This document shows, piece after piece, positions 27,072 to 37,076 of a stretch of 64,000 nt of DNA. Under the pieces are notes generated by a model. That model searched no databases, was not told the origin of the DNA, and worked only from the letters and a program-made list of their open reading frames with translations. The DNA comes from JAEUOS01 sp965279115 (GTDB lineage Bacteria; Pseudomonadota; Gammaproteobacteria; Burkholderiales; JAEUOS01): the NCBI GenBank assembly GCA_965279115.1, contig OZ257137.1, positions 806,001 through 870,000 on the forward strand, written 5' to 3'. Numbering within the stretch: position 1 is the first letter of the stretch; each line of letters begins with the position of its first letter. The position numbers were made by a program, and so were the translations under genes.

Positions 27072-27694
27072 GCCTGCCTGCCATCGCCGGGCTGTACGCA
27101 ATCACGCCTGACTGGATCGATACGGGTCGCCTTGTCACTGCCTGCCATCAGGCGCTGAAGGGCGGGGCACGCGTTCTGCAATACCGCAACAAGTCGACCA
27201 ATCGCGCGCAACGGCTGGAACACGCGCTGTGCCTCTCGGCGATCTGTCGTAAAACCGGCGCAACCTTCATCGTCAACGACGACGTCGATCTTGCGCTTGA
27301 AGTCGATGCCGACGGCGTGCACCTTGGCAGGGACGATGGCGATATCGCCGCCGCGCGCAAGCGACTCGGGCGTGACAAGAGGATCGGCGCTTCCTGCTAC
27401 AACCACATCGAACTTGCCGTTGCGGCGGCCGCGGCCGGTGCGGACCACCTTGCCTTCGGCAGCATGTTTCTGTCGGGGACCAAGCCTGGCGCGGTCCGCG
27501 CGAACCCCGAACTGTTCGGGCAGGCACGCTACCTTGGACTGCCGCTGGTCGCCATTGGCGGCATCACGACGCAGAACGCTGCCGGCCTCATAGCCTCGGG
27601 TGCCGATGCCGTTGCCGTCATCCGCGACTTGTTCGAAGCCGATAATATCGAGGCCAAAGCCCGTGGCTTCAGCGCACTTTTTCCACTTCCTTGA
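27068..27694 (+). CDS. thiE: Thiamine-phosphate synthase
   Basis: A 208-residue TIM-barrel enzyme joining HMP-PP and thiazole phosphate to thiamine phosphate. Signatures are LQYRNKS (pyrophosphate-binding Arg/Asn/Lys), FIVNDDVDLALEVDADGVHLG and a C-terminal VAIGGI loop followed by GADAVAVI. It starts within the thiD stop and ends 23 bases before hemL. Length is normal. Confidence 0.94.
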   Translation: MSLPAIAGLYAITPDWIDTGRLVTACHQALKGGARVLQYRNKSTNRAQRLEHALCLSAICRKTGATFIVNDDVDLALEVDADGVHLGRDDGDIAAARKRLGRDKRIGASCYNHIELAVAAAAAGADHLAFGSMFLSGTKPGAVRANPELFGQARYLGLPLVAIGGITTQNAAGLIASGADAVAVIRDLFEADNIEAKARGFSALFPLP

Positions 27695-27717
27695 CCACAA
27701 CCACCCTCGGTACTTTC

Positions 27718-29004
27718 ATGACCAGCAAAAACGACACCTTGTTCGCACGCGCCCAGGCCATCATTCCCGGGGGGGTGAACTCACCCGTCAGGGCTTTCCG
27801 CTCGGTCGGCGGCACACCGCGCTTCATCACCCGCGGCGAAGGTCCGTTTGTGTGGGACGCCGACGGCAAGCGATATGTGGACTACATCGGCTCATGGGGC
27901 CCCTTGATCCTCGGACACTCGCATCCCGCCGTCATCGCAGCGGTGCAGGCGGCCGTGGCCCGCGGCCTGTCCTTCGGCATGCCTACCGAAGGCGAGATCG
28001 AGATCGCCGAGATCGTCTGCCAACTGGTTCCGTCGATGGAACGGGTGCGCTTCACCAGCTCCGGCACCGAGGCGGCGATGACGGCGATCCGCCTGGCACG
28101 GGGTGCCACCGGACGCGCCCTATTCATCAAGTTCGAGGGCTGTTATCACGGCCATGCCGACGCGCTGCTGGTGAAGGCCGGTTCAGGCCTTCTTACCCAC
28201 GGCAATCCCTCCTCCGCCGGCGTACCGCCGGAAGTCACCCAGCACACCCTCGTACTCGACTACAACAACACCCAGCAGCTTGAGGACGCCTTCCGTACCC
28301 ATGGGGACAAGATCGCCGCGGTGATGGTCGAACCGGTAGCCGGCAACATGAACCTGGTACCGGGCGACGCACGGTTCCTCAAGACCATGCGCGAGCTGTG
28401 CAGCAAGCATGGCGCCATCCTGGTGTTCGACGAGGTCATGAGCGGCTTCCGCGTGGCTTTGGGCGGCGCCCAAAGCCTCTACGGCATCGTTCCTGACGTC
28501 ACGGTGCTGGGCAAGGTGATCGGCGGCGGCCTGCCGGTGGCAGCCCTGGGCGGCAAGCGTGAAATCATGGAGCACCTGTCGCCCCTCGGGCCGGTGTACC
28601 AGGCCGGCACATTGTCCGGAAATCCTGTGGCTGTGGCCAGCGGCCTGGCCACCCTGGCGGAAATTCGCAAGCCCGGCTTCTATGAAAAGCTCGGCGCCAC
28701 CACCGCCGATTTCGCCGCGCGCATGAGCGGCGCCGCGAAGGCTGCGGGCGTGCCATTTTGCGCCGCTTCGGTGGGCGCCATGTTCGGCCTGTTCGCCTCG
28801 CCGACGCCGCCCTCGAGTTATGCCGAAGTAATGCAGGCAGACAAACCGTTGTTCAACAAGTTCTTCCACATGATGCTCGACGCCGGCGTGCACTTCGCGC
28901 CTTCCGCCTATGAGGCGGGTTTCGTTTCCGCCGCGCACGACAAGGCGGCCATTGACTTCACCATTGATGCGGCGGCGCGCGCATTCGCAGCCCTGAAAGC
29001 CTGA
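27718..29004 (+). CDS. hemL: Glutamate-1-semialdehyde 2,1-aminomutase
   Basis: A 428-residue PLP enzyme that makes 5-aminolevulinate for haem. PGGVNSPVRAF near the N-terminus, SSGTEAAMTAIRLAR, VFDEVMSGFR and the Schiff-base Lys in GKVIGGGLPVAA mark the family. The ATG at 27718 matches the family N-terminus; a TTG at 27691, overlapping thiE, would add nine unconserved residues. The length matches E. coli HemL (426). It implies the C5 or mixed route for tetrapyrroles, though gltX and hemA are not in the window. Confidence 0.96.
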   Translation: MTSKNDTLFARAQAIIPGGVNSPVRAFRSVGGTPRFITRGEGPFVWDADGKRYVDYIGSWGPLILGHSHPAVIAAVQAAVARGLSFGMPTEGEIEIAEIVCQLVPSMERVRFTSSGTEAAMTAIRLARGATGRALFIKFEGCYHGHADALLVKAGSGLLTHGNPSSAGVPPEVTQHTLVLDYNNTQQLEDAFRTHGDKIAAVMVEPVAGNMNLVPGDARFLKTMRELCSKHGAILVFDEVMSGFRVALGGAQSLYGIVPDVTVLGKVIGGGLPVAALGGKREIMEHLSPLGPVYQAGTLSGNPVAVASGLATLAEIRKPGFYEKLGATTADFAARMSGAAKAAGVPFCAASVGAMFGLFASPTPPSSYAEVMQADKPLFNKFFHMMLDAGVHFAPSAYEAGFVSAAHDKAAIDFTIDAAARAFAALKA

Positions 29005-29057
29005 AATGCAGGTCGCCGCGCATACTTCCAACGAACACCGTCCTAAAGGACCTGCCC

Positions 29058-29465
29058 ATGGCTGACATCCGGATTCTCAATCCGCAAACTCTTGGCAAGC
29101 CACTCGGCCAGTATTCGCAGATCACCCGCGTCAAGGCATCCGAGTTCCTGTTCATCGCCGGGCAGCTTTCAGCCGACCGGGATGGGAACATCGTCGGCCG
29201 CGACGACTTCGACGCACAGTGCGTGCAGGTATTCGCCAATCTTGAGGCCGCGCTGGCGTCGCAGGGCGCCACCTGGAAGAACATCGTGCAATTCACCACC
29301 TACCTGGTGCACTCGCAGGACATCCCGAAATTCATGGCCTACCGGTTGCGCGAATTCCCGAGATTTTTCCCTGACGGCGCCTATCCGCCCAACACCCTGC
29401 TGATGGTCGACCGTCTCGTGCAGGAGCCTTTCCTGGTCGAAGTGCAGGTGATCGCCGCCCTATAG
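29058..29465 (+). CDS. RidA family (YjgF/YER057c) protein
   Basis: A 135-residue RidA-superfamily protein. These trimers hydrolyse reactive enamine/imine intermediates from PLP enzymes. The family segments FLFIAGQLSADRDGNIVG and TTYLVHSQDIPKF are clear. The canonical RidA catalytic Arg (R105 context) is not evident in the ending VDRLVQEPFLVEVQVIA; an Arg lies in that stretch but the context differs, so this may be one of the Rid subfamilies without deaminase activity. AAAGGA lies 7 bases before the ATG. Its stop overlaps the mgtE stop tail to tail. Confidence 0.9.
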   Translation: MADIRILNPQTLGKPLGQYSQITRVKASEFLFIAGQLSADRDGNIVGRDDFDAQCVQVFANLEAALASQGATWKNIVQFTTYLVHSQDIPKFMAYRLREFPRFFPDGAYPPNTLLMVDRLVQEPFLVEVQVIAAL

Positions 29466-30983
29466 CAGGAAGTAGCTCGCCAGCCCGAGGAAGATGAAGA
29501 ACCCCATCGTGTCGGTGGCGAATGTCAGCAACACCGACGACCCCACCGCGGGGTCGCGGCCGAAGCGATGGCGCACCAGCGGCACCAGCATCCCCACCAT
29601 GGTGCCTACCAGAAGGTTGAGCATCATCGCCGCCATCATCACCAGGCCCAGGCCCGGCAGCTTCGATATCGCGTAGGCGAAGACGCCTGCGATCAGCCCG
29701 CCGCCGGTGCCGATCAAGAGGCCCGTGGCAACTTCCTTGGTGATCAGGCGCCGCACATTGGCGCGCGTGATCTGGCCCAGCGCAAGGGCGCGGATGATGA
29801 GCGTCATGGTCTGGTTGCCGGAATTGCCACCGATGCCGGCGACAATCGACATCAGGAATGCAAGCATGACGATCTGGCTCACCGTGCCTTCGAAACGCGA
29901 GGCGACGTAGCTGGCCACACCCGCCGTCGCCAGGTTGAGCAACAGCCAGGGCGCGCGGTTCCGCACCGATTTCGACACCGGGGCGAAGATGTCCTCCTCC
30001 TCGCGCAAGCCCGCCTTGGACAACAGCTCCTCTTCCTGCGCATCGCGGATGAAGTCAACCACCTCGTTGACCGTGACGCGACCCACCAGCTTGCCGTCCT
30101 CGTCGACCACCGGCGCGGACACCAGGTCATAGCGCTCGAAGGCCTGGGCGGCATCGGCAGCCTTGTCCCATGGATTGAGGGTGAGCATGTCTGAGGTCAT
30201 TACCGCCGAGACCAGTGCCTCCGCATCGGTCACCAGGATCCGGGTGATCGGCAAAACCCCCTTCAGACCCTCCTCGCGGTCGACCACGAACACCTGGTCG
30301 GTATGGTCGGGCAGCTCGTCAAAGATGCGCAGGTAGCGCAGCACAACCTCGAGGGTCACGTCCTCGCGCACGGTGACCATCTCGAAATCCATCAGGGCGC
30401 CGACAGCGTCGTCCGGATAGGACATCGCCGAACGCAGTTGCTCGCGCTCCTCCTGGGTGAGGCCTTCGCGAACCTCCTGGATGACTTCGGCCGGCAGGTC
30501 GTCGGCGATGTCGGCCAGCTCGTCGGTGTCGAGGGTTTCCGCCGCTGCCACCAGCGAAGCCCGATCCATGTTCTCGATCAGCGTCTCGCGGACCGCGTCG
30601 GACACCTCGACCAGGATCTCGCCGTCCCGTTCCGCCGACTTGATCAGATCCCAGATGGCGATCCGGTCATTGCGCGGCAAGGCCTCAAGGATGTACGCGA
30701 CGTCGGCCGGATGCAGCTCGTCCAGTCGGGCGGCGAGCTTGGCGGTGTTCTGCCGGTAGACCAGGTTTTCCACCAGCTCGTGCTTGTCCATCACCTGGTT
30801 GTGGACGACGGTCTCGACCAGGCGGGCGCGGCGCAGCAGTTCCTCGATTTCGATCAGGGCTTCCTGGGCCTGGTCCGGCTCCATCGGATCCGGGCGCCCC
30901 GTCGGTCGGGGAGCCGCACCCATGCCGGGCAGCGGCTCGCCGTCGGCAGGCCTGTCAAGCTTTGGGGGGCGCGGATCGTTCAT
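29460..30983 (-). CDS. mgtE: Magnesium transporter MgtE
   Basis: A 507-residue Mg2+ channel. An N-terminal helical Mg-sensing domain (about 60-190) with LHPADVAYILEALP precedes two CBS domains (about 195-320). A C-terminal five-helix pore follows, with GIGGNSGNQTMTLIIRALALGQI and a final ATDTMGFFIFLGLA helix that normally holds the pore Asp. The first 50 residues are a Pro-rich extension. It ends within 6 bases of the ridA end on the opposite strand, so there is no space for a separate terminator. Confidence 0.95.
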   Translation of the reverse strand: MNDPRPPKLDRPADGEPLPGMGAAPRPTGRPDPMEPDQAQEALIEIEELLRRARLVETVVHNQVMDKHELVENLVYRQNTAKLAARLDELHPADVAYILEALPRNDRIAIWDLIKSAERDGEILVEVSDAVRETLIENMDRASLVAAAETLDTDELADIADDLPAEVIQEVREGLTQEEREQLRSAMSYPDDAVGALMDFEMVTVREDVTLEVVLRYLRIFDELPDHTDQVFVVDREEGLKGVLPITRILVTDAEALVSAVMTSDMLTLNPWDKAADAAQAFERYDLVSAPVVDEDGKLVGRVTVNEVVDFIRDAQEEELLSKAGLREEEDIFAPVSKSVRNRAPWLLLNLATAGVASYVASRFEGTVSQIVMLAFLMSIVAGIGGNSGNQTMTLIIRALALGQITRANVRRLITKEVATGLLIGTGGGLIAGVFAYAISKLPGLGLVMMAAMMLNLLVGTMVGMLVPLVRHRFGRDPAVGSSVLLTFATDTMGFFIFLGLASYFLL

Positions 30984-31072
30984 GGCGGAGTTTTCGAAGG
31001 CGGTCCGATTCTAGGCGCAATGGCCGTCGATGGACACCAACAAAACACAAAATCCGGCGCTCGCCGAGTGCG

Positions 31073-31780
31073 TCAGGGCGCCTCGACCTGCCGCATGCGC
31101 GCCTGTATCACCTGGGCCCGCTTGGCAAGGTAAGCGGATCCACGATTCAGATCGTAGTAGCGCGGTCGCGGCAGCATGGCGGCCAGGCGGGACGCCTGCT
31201 CGGCCGACAGCTGGGCCGCGGATATCCCGTAGTAATGGCGCGCCGCCGCCTCGGCGCCGAACACGCCGTTGCCCCACTCCACTACGTTGAGATAAATCTC
31301 GAGAATGCGGTCCTTGTCCATGCGCGACTCCAGCATCCAGGTGATCACCGCCTCCTGCGCCTTGCGCACATAGCTGCGCTCGCCGGACAGGAACAGGTTC
31401 TTTGCCAGTTGCTGGGTGATGGTCGAGCCGCCGGAGACCACCTTGCCCTTCTTCTGGTTCTTCTCGAAAGCCTGTTCGATGCCCTTCCAGTCGAACCCTT
31501 CATGATCCACAAAGGCGGTGTCCTCGGCCGCGATCACCGCGAGCTTGAGGTTCTTCGAGATCCTTCCGTACGGCACCCAGGCATGCCTGAGCGCGGCCTT
31601 CGGGTCCTTTTCCCGAAGCACGTCCAGGCGCGCGTCCATGAAACTGGTGGACGAGGGGTTGTGGTCCTCCCACCACCAGATGCGCACGTAGATCGACGCC
31701 TGATAGAGCAGAAATACAAGAAGGAGGGCTGCCGCCGCCCAGGCTGCCAAGCGCACGAAGCCCCGCAGGAGGCGCGCCAT
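31073..31780 (-). CDS. mtgA: Monofunctional peptidoglycan glycosyltransferase
   Basis: A 235-residue inner-membrane GT51 enzyme that polymerises glycan strands from lipid II without a transpeptidase domain. An N-terminal membrane helix (about 9-30) precedes the catalytic domain. That domain has IAAEDTAFVDHEGFDW (catalytic Glu), GGSTITQQLAKNLFLS and RKAQEAVITWMLE. The ATG at 31780 gives the classical N-terminus. It begins one base after the upstream GGDEF-EAL stop. Confidence 0.95.
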   Translation of the reverse strand: MARLLRGFVRLAAWAAAALLLVFLLYQASIYVRIWWWEDHNPSSTSFMDARLDVLREKDPKAALRHAWVPYGRISKNLKLAVIAAEDTAFVDHEGFDWKGIEQAFEKNQKKGKVVSGGSTITQQLAKNLFLSGERSYVRKAQEAVITWMLESRMDKDRILEIYLNVVEWGNGVFGAEAAARHYYGISAAQLSAEQASRLAAMLPRPRYYDLNRGSAYLAKRAQVIQARMRQVEAP

Positions 31781-31781
31781 G

Positions 31782-33866
31782 TCAGGCGGCGGAGGATCCC
31801 GCCGGCCGCAAATGCGCTTGCGCGAATTGCGCCGCCGGCAATGGCCTGCCGCAAAGGTAGCCCTGCACCTCGTCGCATTCCTGGCGGCGCAGGAATTCCA
31901 TCTGCGCGTCCGTTTCCACACCTTCGGCCAGAACCCGCAAGCCGAGGGCGCGGCCAAGCTGGATGATGGCCGTGGCGATGGCGGCGTTGTCGCCGACGGT
32001 TACGTCGACGATGAACGACTGGTCGATCTTCAGCTTGTCGATCGGATAGCGCTTCAGGTAGGAAAGTGACGAATAACCGGTGCCGAAGTCGTCGACCGCG
32101 ATACCGACGCCAAGCCGGCGCAAGGCTTCGAGCTTGTCCGACACCATGGCATTGTCCATCAGGCAGCTTTCGGTCAACTCAAGCTCCAGGTCGGCTGCGG
32201 AAATACCCATCTCGTTGATGACATGCGCCACTTCGCCCACCAGCGCCTCGCGCCGGAACTGCAAGCCCGATACATTGATACCCATTCGTGGCACTAGGTA
32301 CCCCTCGTCACGCCATTGGCGCAACTGGCGGCAGGCTTCGTGCATCACCCAGCGACCGATCGGAATGATCATGCCGCGGGCTTCCGCGAACGGAATGAAC
32401 TCCGCGGGCGCGAGCAGACCATGCTGCGGATGGCGCCAGCGCACCAGCGCCTCGATGCCGGTCAAGCTTCCGCCCTCGACGGCGAACTGGGGCTGGTAGT
32501 GCATGACGAATTCCCCATTGGCAGTCGCCGCGCGCAAGGTCGATTCCTTGGCCAGGGCAAGATCGGCGCCCTCGGAGAGGCTGGGCGAATAGAACTGGAA
32601 CCCCGCGCGCCCGCTGTCCTTGGCCCGGTACATCGCGCTGTCGGCGGCGCGGATCAGTTCGTCGACTTCGTTTCCGTCGCGCGGAAACAGGCTGATGCCG
32701 ATCGACGGTGTCACATAGACCTGCCGTCCTTGCAGGGCGATCGGCGCGGAAATCACCGCCAGCAGCTTGTTGGCCACGCGAGTCGCATCGCCCGGCGCGC
32801 CAAGGTCGCCCAGCGCGATCAGGAACTCGTCGCCACCGAAACGCGCCACGATGTCCGCGTCGCGCAAGGCCGTCTTGATGCGCCTGGCCACTTCCTTCAG
32901 CAGCTCGTCGCCCGCCTGGTGGCCGAGCGAATCGTTGATGGTCTTGAAATTGTCGAGGTCTATGAACAGGATGGCCGCGGCGACTTCATGGCGCCGCGCC
33001 AGCGCCAGCATGCCCTCCAGGCGTTCTGCCAGAAAGGAACGGTTGGGCAGGCCGGTCAGGGCATCGTGTCGCGCCAGATAGTCGATGCGCGCCTCCGCCC
33101 GCTTGCGCTCGGTGATGTCGCGCAGCACACCGAGGCGATGGGTCTGCCCATCGCGATGCACCGTCTTGCCGATGATTTCGGCTGGCACCCGATGACCTTC
33201 GCGGTGCTGCACCTCGCATTCGAAGAGGAACTCCGAACCGGAGCGCATGTATTCAATGATCCGCTCGTGGGATTCGGCGGGCACGAACTCCAGGGTGTTG
33301 CGGCCCACCATCTCGTTGCGCGCATAGCCAAGAATCGACAGCAACGCTTCATTGACGTCGCTGATGACGCCGTTGCGGTGGAAGAAAATGCCTTCGGTGG
33401 TCGAGGATGCGAACTTGCGCATGCGCTCCTCGCTTTCGCGGAGCGCCTGTTCGGAGCGGAAATGACGGGTGATGTCGGTGATCAGCACGAAAGCGCCGAC
33501 CTGCACCCCGGCCGGAGCGAAATGCGGGATCAGGTTGACTTCGATCTGGCTTGTGTCGCCTGACGGCAGCACCAGTTCCCGCGAATACGTCGTCCTTTCG
33601 CCGCGCAACACGGTGGCGACATGCGGTTCGATCATCCGCCAGGCGCGCGGACCTATCACCTCTTCGGTGGTGCGACCGACAATCGATTCAACGGTCCAGC
33701 CGTTGGACTCCGCGTACTGGCGGTTGGCGAACAGGCACTTCTGCGTCGCGCTGTCAAAATACGCGATGGCGGCAGGCACGCTGTCGGCCAGCGCGCGCAG
33801 CAAGCCGTCGCTGGCGCGCCGCTCCAGCGCGCCCTCGCGTTGCCCGGCTGACGGATCACCCGACAT
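31782..33866 (-). CDS. PAS-PAS-GGDEF-EAL cyclic-di-GMP signalling protein
   Basis: A 694-residue cytoplasmic protein without membrane segments. Two PAS domains occupy about 20-140 and 150-270. The GGDEF domain (about 275-430) has an intact RFGGDEF active site, and the EAL domain (about 440-690) has EALVRW, ELTES and DDFGTGYSSLSYL. Both catalytic motifs look functional, so it could make or break c-di-GMP depending on the PAS input. The ligand is unknown. Its stop is one base from mtgA, suggesting co-transcription, but no direct functional link is established. Confidence 0.93.
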   Translation of the reverse strand: MSGDPSAGQREGALERRASDGLLRALADSVPAAIAYFDSATQKCLFANRQYAESNGWTVESIVGRTTEEVIGPRAWRMIEPHVATVLRGERTTYSRELVLPSGDTSQIEVNLIPHFAPAGVQVGAFVLITDITRHFRSEQALRESEERMRKFASSTTEGIFFHRNGVISDVNEALLSILGYARNEMVGRNTLEFVPAESHERIIEYMRSGSEFLFECEVQHREGHRVPAEIIGKTVHRDGQTHRLGVLRDITERKRAEARIDYLARHDALTGLPNRSFLAERLEGMLALARRHEVAAAILFIDLDNFKTINDSLGHQAGDELLKEVARRIKTALRDADIVARFGGDEFLIALGDLGAPGDATRVANKLLAVISAPIALQGRQVYVTPSIGISLFPRDGNEVDELIRAADSAMYRAKDSGRAGFQFYSPSLSEGADLALAKESTLRAATANGEFVMHYQPQFAVEGGSLTGIEALVRWRHPQHGLLAPAEFIPFAEARGMIIPIGRWVMHEACRQLRQWRDEGYLVPRMGINVSGLQFRREALVGEVAHVINEMGISAADLELELTESCLMDNAMVSDKLEALRRLGVGIAVDDFGTGYSSLSYLKRYPIDKLKIDQSFIVDVTVGDNAAIATAIIQLGRALGLRVLAEGVETDAQMEFLRRQECDEVQGYLCGRPLPAAQFAQAHLRPAGSSAA

Positions 33867-33898
33867 GCCAATGCCTTGCGGAGCGGCGCCCGACCGCC

Positions 33899-34858
33899 TC
33901 AGTTCGAGCCTTCAACACTCAGCGCGTCCTCGCGGGCAAACGTCCATGTCATGGTCAGGTCGAGAACACCATAGCGCGCAAGCATGGCCTGAGAAAAGCG
34001 CCCGTACGGGCCCGCGGTCTGGACGATACGGCGCGCGGCTTCGTCGACTTCACGGTTGCCGGAACTGCGATCGATCTCGATCTTTTCGATAGTCCCGTCC
34101 GCTTTCAGCGACACCGTCAGGATCAGGCGGTAGCGCCGCCCCTTGGCGGCCTCCGGGTAATTGTGGTTGCCGTAGCGCTCGACCTTGTCGGCCCACTGCT
34201 TGAAATACATCGCATACTCGACCTCGCGCGTCGAGGGCGTGATCTGCCCGCGCTTGGGGCGGGCGCTTTCGTCCTCGATCCGCTTGTTGATCTCCGCCTC
34301 GCGCCGCAGGATCGCCTGGGTGCTGGCGTAGAGGTCGGCGCCGGTCTTTTGCGGCACTGGCGGCGCCGGGTCGGGCTGCGCTTCCGGGCGGACCTCGGCC
34401 GCAGCGATCTTTGCACTGGTGCTGCGTACCGCGGAAAGCAGCCTCTTCTGTTCTTCCTCAAGCTGTTGCACGCGCGCGGACGCCTCGCGCAGTTCGTCAC
34501 CGTCCTGCGACTTGCGATTCTTGGGCAGGAAGGACTTGGCACGTCCGGCCAGCGCTTCGCCGCCTCCGTCGAGATTGGCCTGGGCGAGCGCGGTGGGATT
34601 GACAGGCTTTTGGTCATGCCTGGCATTGACCAGAATGACGTCGAGACGGCTCTCCGCCGGCCGCATGCGAAAGATCTCGGGCGGCGTGAACCGCACGGCG
34701 AGCACGCCGGCATGGGCTGCCGTGGAAGCGATCAGGGCAAGTGCCAGAAAACGCCGCGAAGGATCCAGCTTGCGCCACCAGGCAGGCGCGGGAAAGGTCC
34801 GGAAAAACGCGTCGGCGATGCTCACAAAGTTTGGGGTTCGGGCCGGCGCGGCAAGCAT
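33899..34858 (-). CDS. TonB-like energy transducer protein
   Basis: A 319-residue protein with one membrane anchor (about 37-56, LALALIASTAAHAGVLAV). A helical, charged middle region (about 100-200) and a C-terminal TonB domain follow, with YPEAAKGRRYRLILTVSL and DGTIEKIEIDRSSGNREVDEAA. It should span the periplasm and couple inner-membrane energy to an outer-membrane receptor. No exbB/exbD or receptor gene is next to it, so its partner is unknown. A TolA-like or YopN-type role is an alternative. Confidence 0.82.
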   Translation of the reverse strand: MLAAPARTPNFVSIADAFFRTFPAPAWWRKLDPSRRFLALALIASTAAHAGVLAVRFTPPEIFRMRPAESRLDVILVNARHDQKPVNPTALAQANLDGGGEALAGRAKSFLPKNRKSQDGDELREASARVQQLEEEQKRLLSAVRSTSAKIAAAEVRPEAQPDPAPPVPQKTGADLYASTQAILRREAEINKRIEDESARPKRGQITPSTREVEYAMYFKQWADKVERYGNHNYPEAAKGRRYRLILTVSLKADGTIEKIEIDRSSGNREVDEAARRIVQTAGPYGRFSQAMLARYGVLDLTMTWTFAREDALSVEGSN

Positions 34859-34893
34859 CCGCGCGCATGACCGATGACTTCGAATGCCAGATT

Positions 34894-36840
34894 TTAATCG
34901 CTATTCGCGCCGGTTTCCTCAACTTCGGCCGAAATTTGTCCCGCCGGCGGCGCGCTTTGGCCCGCAAATACCAGGTCGGCCGACAATTGCCACAAATCCA
35001 CGCCGCGCACCCGCACCAGAACCTGCGTGCCGCTGGCCAGGTCAGGCATCGCGGACGCGCCGGCGACCAGCGGAATCGATTCCAGCCGGACCGACCCGTC
35101 ACGCGTGACCATGCCGGCCAGGGTCTCCTCTCCGCCCACAAACCCTTGCTGCTCCAGCCAGCGCAAGCACCAGAAGCGCTCAAGCGATCCCTGAAAGTCC
35201 GCGTAAGCGGTATAGGCCGCATCGAAGGCGGCAATCGCGCCAAGCAGCAGCTCGGAGTTCGCGGCGAACGGTGGACGTTCGCCGGACAAAACCGCCACCA
35301 GCTGCCATTGGTTGACCAGGTCCACGTAGCGGCGCAGCGGCGAACTCGACCAGGCGTAATGCGACACCCCCAGCCCGATATGTTGCGCGGGAACGGATGT
35401 CATGCGCACCTTGCCGGCCGGGCCGACGCCGGTCTTGACGCGATAGATGCCGGCCGCGCCACGGTCGGCAAGCAGCCGGCCCCAGGTGCTGTTGGCATAT
35501 ATCATCAGTTCCGAGACGATGCGGTCCATCGGCGCGCCGCGTTTGCGCTCGCTGATGTCCACACGCGCCGACTCGATGCCACCGCCCGCGGACGGCCATT
35601 CGATGCTGAAGTTGTAGTCGCGGAAGTTGAGGCTGCCGGACGGCTTGCCGCGATCGGCTTCGAGTCGCTTCGCCAGGCGCCACAGCGTCGACAGTTCGCC
35701 CGCAAAGGCATAGTCGCCGGCCCCCGCGTCGAGCGACTCTTCGGTCACCACCGGGTCAAGCTCGTGGTGACGCAGGTTCGCGGCGATGCGGATCGACTCG
35801 ATTTTCGATTCCACCGAGGCGATCGCCATGTCGGCCGGCTCGACTTCGACATAGAGCGATAGGCAAGGCGCCACCTTGCCGGCCTTGAGCGTAAAGGCCT
35901 CGACCAGCGAATCCGGCAACATGGTGATCTTGTCGCCAGGCATGTACACCGTGGACATGCGCGATCGCGCCACGGCGTCGTGCGGGCTTTCCGGCGCGAA
36001 CCCGAGTGCCGGTGCGGCGATATGGATGCCGATACGGATCCGCCCACTCGCGCCCGCCCCTACCGAGAACGCGTCGTCGATCTCGGTCGTGCTGGCATCG
36101 TCGATCGAAAAAGCCTCCGCCGCGGCGAGCGGCAGGCCGGCCGGCGGGTTGGCAGGCGGATGCGCCGGAAAACCCGTGCCACGCGGGAAGTGTTCGTGGA
36201 TGAAACGGCCATGGTAGTAGTCGTATGGCCCGCCCAAAGCGCCGGCACGATGCAACAGGCGCGGAGCCGCCATGCCGGTGGCCACACACGCGGCCTCGAG
36301 CGCCTTGAATCCGACCGATTGCTTGTCGGGCCTGTAAAGCAACTGCGCGACCTGCGTGCGCAAGGGTTCGGGCAATACAAAGCGCGCAAGCTCGTCGGCA
36401 TACTGCGCGATCAGTTCGGCTTCGCGCTTCTTGCGCTCAACCGATGCCAGGGCGGCCTTGAGCGCCTCCTCGGGCGCCGGCTTGTACCGGCCGCGCCCCT
36501 TCTTGTAGAAGTACATCGGCGCGCCATGCAGGCGCGTCACCAGGGCGGCCGACTCCACCGCGCTGGGCGGCCTTCCGAAGTACTCGGCGGCCAGCTCGGC
36601 GAAACCGAACTCGTCCTTGGGCGCCACCTCCCACAGAAAATCAAGGTCGATCGCTTCCGCCTCGCGCTCGGCTTCGCCCAGAAAGCTGCCCAGCCCGGGA
36701 GAATCGAAGCGCAACAGGATGGCCGCTGACTTGATCTTGGAGCGCTTGCCGTGCGCCGCTTCCACCTGACAGGATGCCTCGGCTTCGGACATTACGGAAG
36801 CGACCTTGAAGCCACCGTCTTCCTCGTAGAACACATTCAC
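34894..36840 (-). CDS. RNB-domain exoribonuclease (RNase II family)
   Basis: A 648-residue protein. The central RNB catalytic domain (about 260-540) shows SIDDASTTEIDDAFSV with the clustered Asp residues that bind Mg2+, and YMPGDKITMLPDSLVEAF. The SSPLRRYVDLVNQWQL motif contains the catalytic Arg region. The domain order with a long N-terminal segment resembles the bacterial RNase II-like group rather than RNase R. I chose the GTG at 36840, giving MNVFYEEDG, because AGGAAG lies 9 bases upstream; an earlier ATG adds a low-complexity arm-like run without family resemblance. Confidence 0.85.
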   Translation of the reverse strand: MNVFYEEDGGFKVASVMSEAEASCQVEAAHGKRSKIKSAAILLRFDSPGLGSFLGEAEREAEAIDLDFLWEVAPKDEFGFAELAAEYFGRPPSAVESAALVTRLHGAPMYFYKKGRGRYKPAPEEALKAALASVERKKREAELIAQYADELARFVLPEPLRTQVAQLLYRPDKQSVGFKALEAACVATGMAAPRLLHRAGALGGPYDYYHGRFIHEHFPRGTGFPAHPPANPPAGLPLAAAEAFSIDDASTTEIDDAFSVGAGASGRIRIGIHIAAPALGFAPESPHDAVARSRMSTVYMPGDKITMLPDSLVEAFTLKAGKVAPCLSLYVEVEPADMAIASVESKIESIRIAANLRHHELDPVVTEESLDAGAGDYAFAGELSTLWRLAKRLEADRGKPSGSLNFRDYNFSIEWPSAGGGIESARVDISERKRGAPMDRIVSELMIYANSTWGRLLADRGAAGIYRVKTGVGPAGKVRMTSVPAQHIGLGVSHYAWSSSPLRRYVDLVNQWQLVAVLSGERPPFAANSELLLGAIAAFDAAYTAYADFQGSLERFWCLRWLEQQGFVGGEETLAGMVTRDGSVRLESIPLVAGASAMPDLASGTQVLVRVRGVDLWQLSADLVFAGQSAPPAGQISAEVEETGANSD

Positions 36841-36952
36841 TGGAATTGGCTTCCTGCGCTGGCGGCAAAAGCGGGCGGCGCGGTTCGGCGCGCCGGATAA
36901 GGGTTTTACCTCGGCCGGCGTGCGATGGTGACAGGTTAAAATTCGCGCCCGG

Positions 36953-36958
36953 ATTATA
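36953..36958 (-). promoter_or_regulatory. Candidate -10 element for the RNB nuclease gene
   Basis: TATAAT reads on the minus strand at 36958 to 36953, about 113 bases before the chosen GTG. No clear -35 is present. The remaining 236-base gap to the plus-strand AIM24 gene holds no reading frame or structured repeat that I can support. Confidence 0.35.
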
Positions 36959-37076
36959 GCGGTGCCCCGCACACTGCCCGTAGACACCGCCCGTGGCATG
37001 ACAATCATGTTGCAGGCCGGTTCGCGCCAGTGGCGCACCTTTTTCGAAACCGATTTCACCCGTTGGAGTTGCTCCC

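Noticed and set aside
29008..29055. GCAGGTC (29008-29014) complementary to GACCTGC (29049-29055), which would cover the ridA ribosome site
   Set aside because: Only 7 bp with a 34-base loop; such a match is easily due to chance and no regulator is known for ridA.
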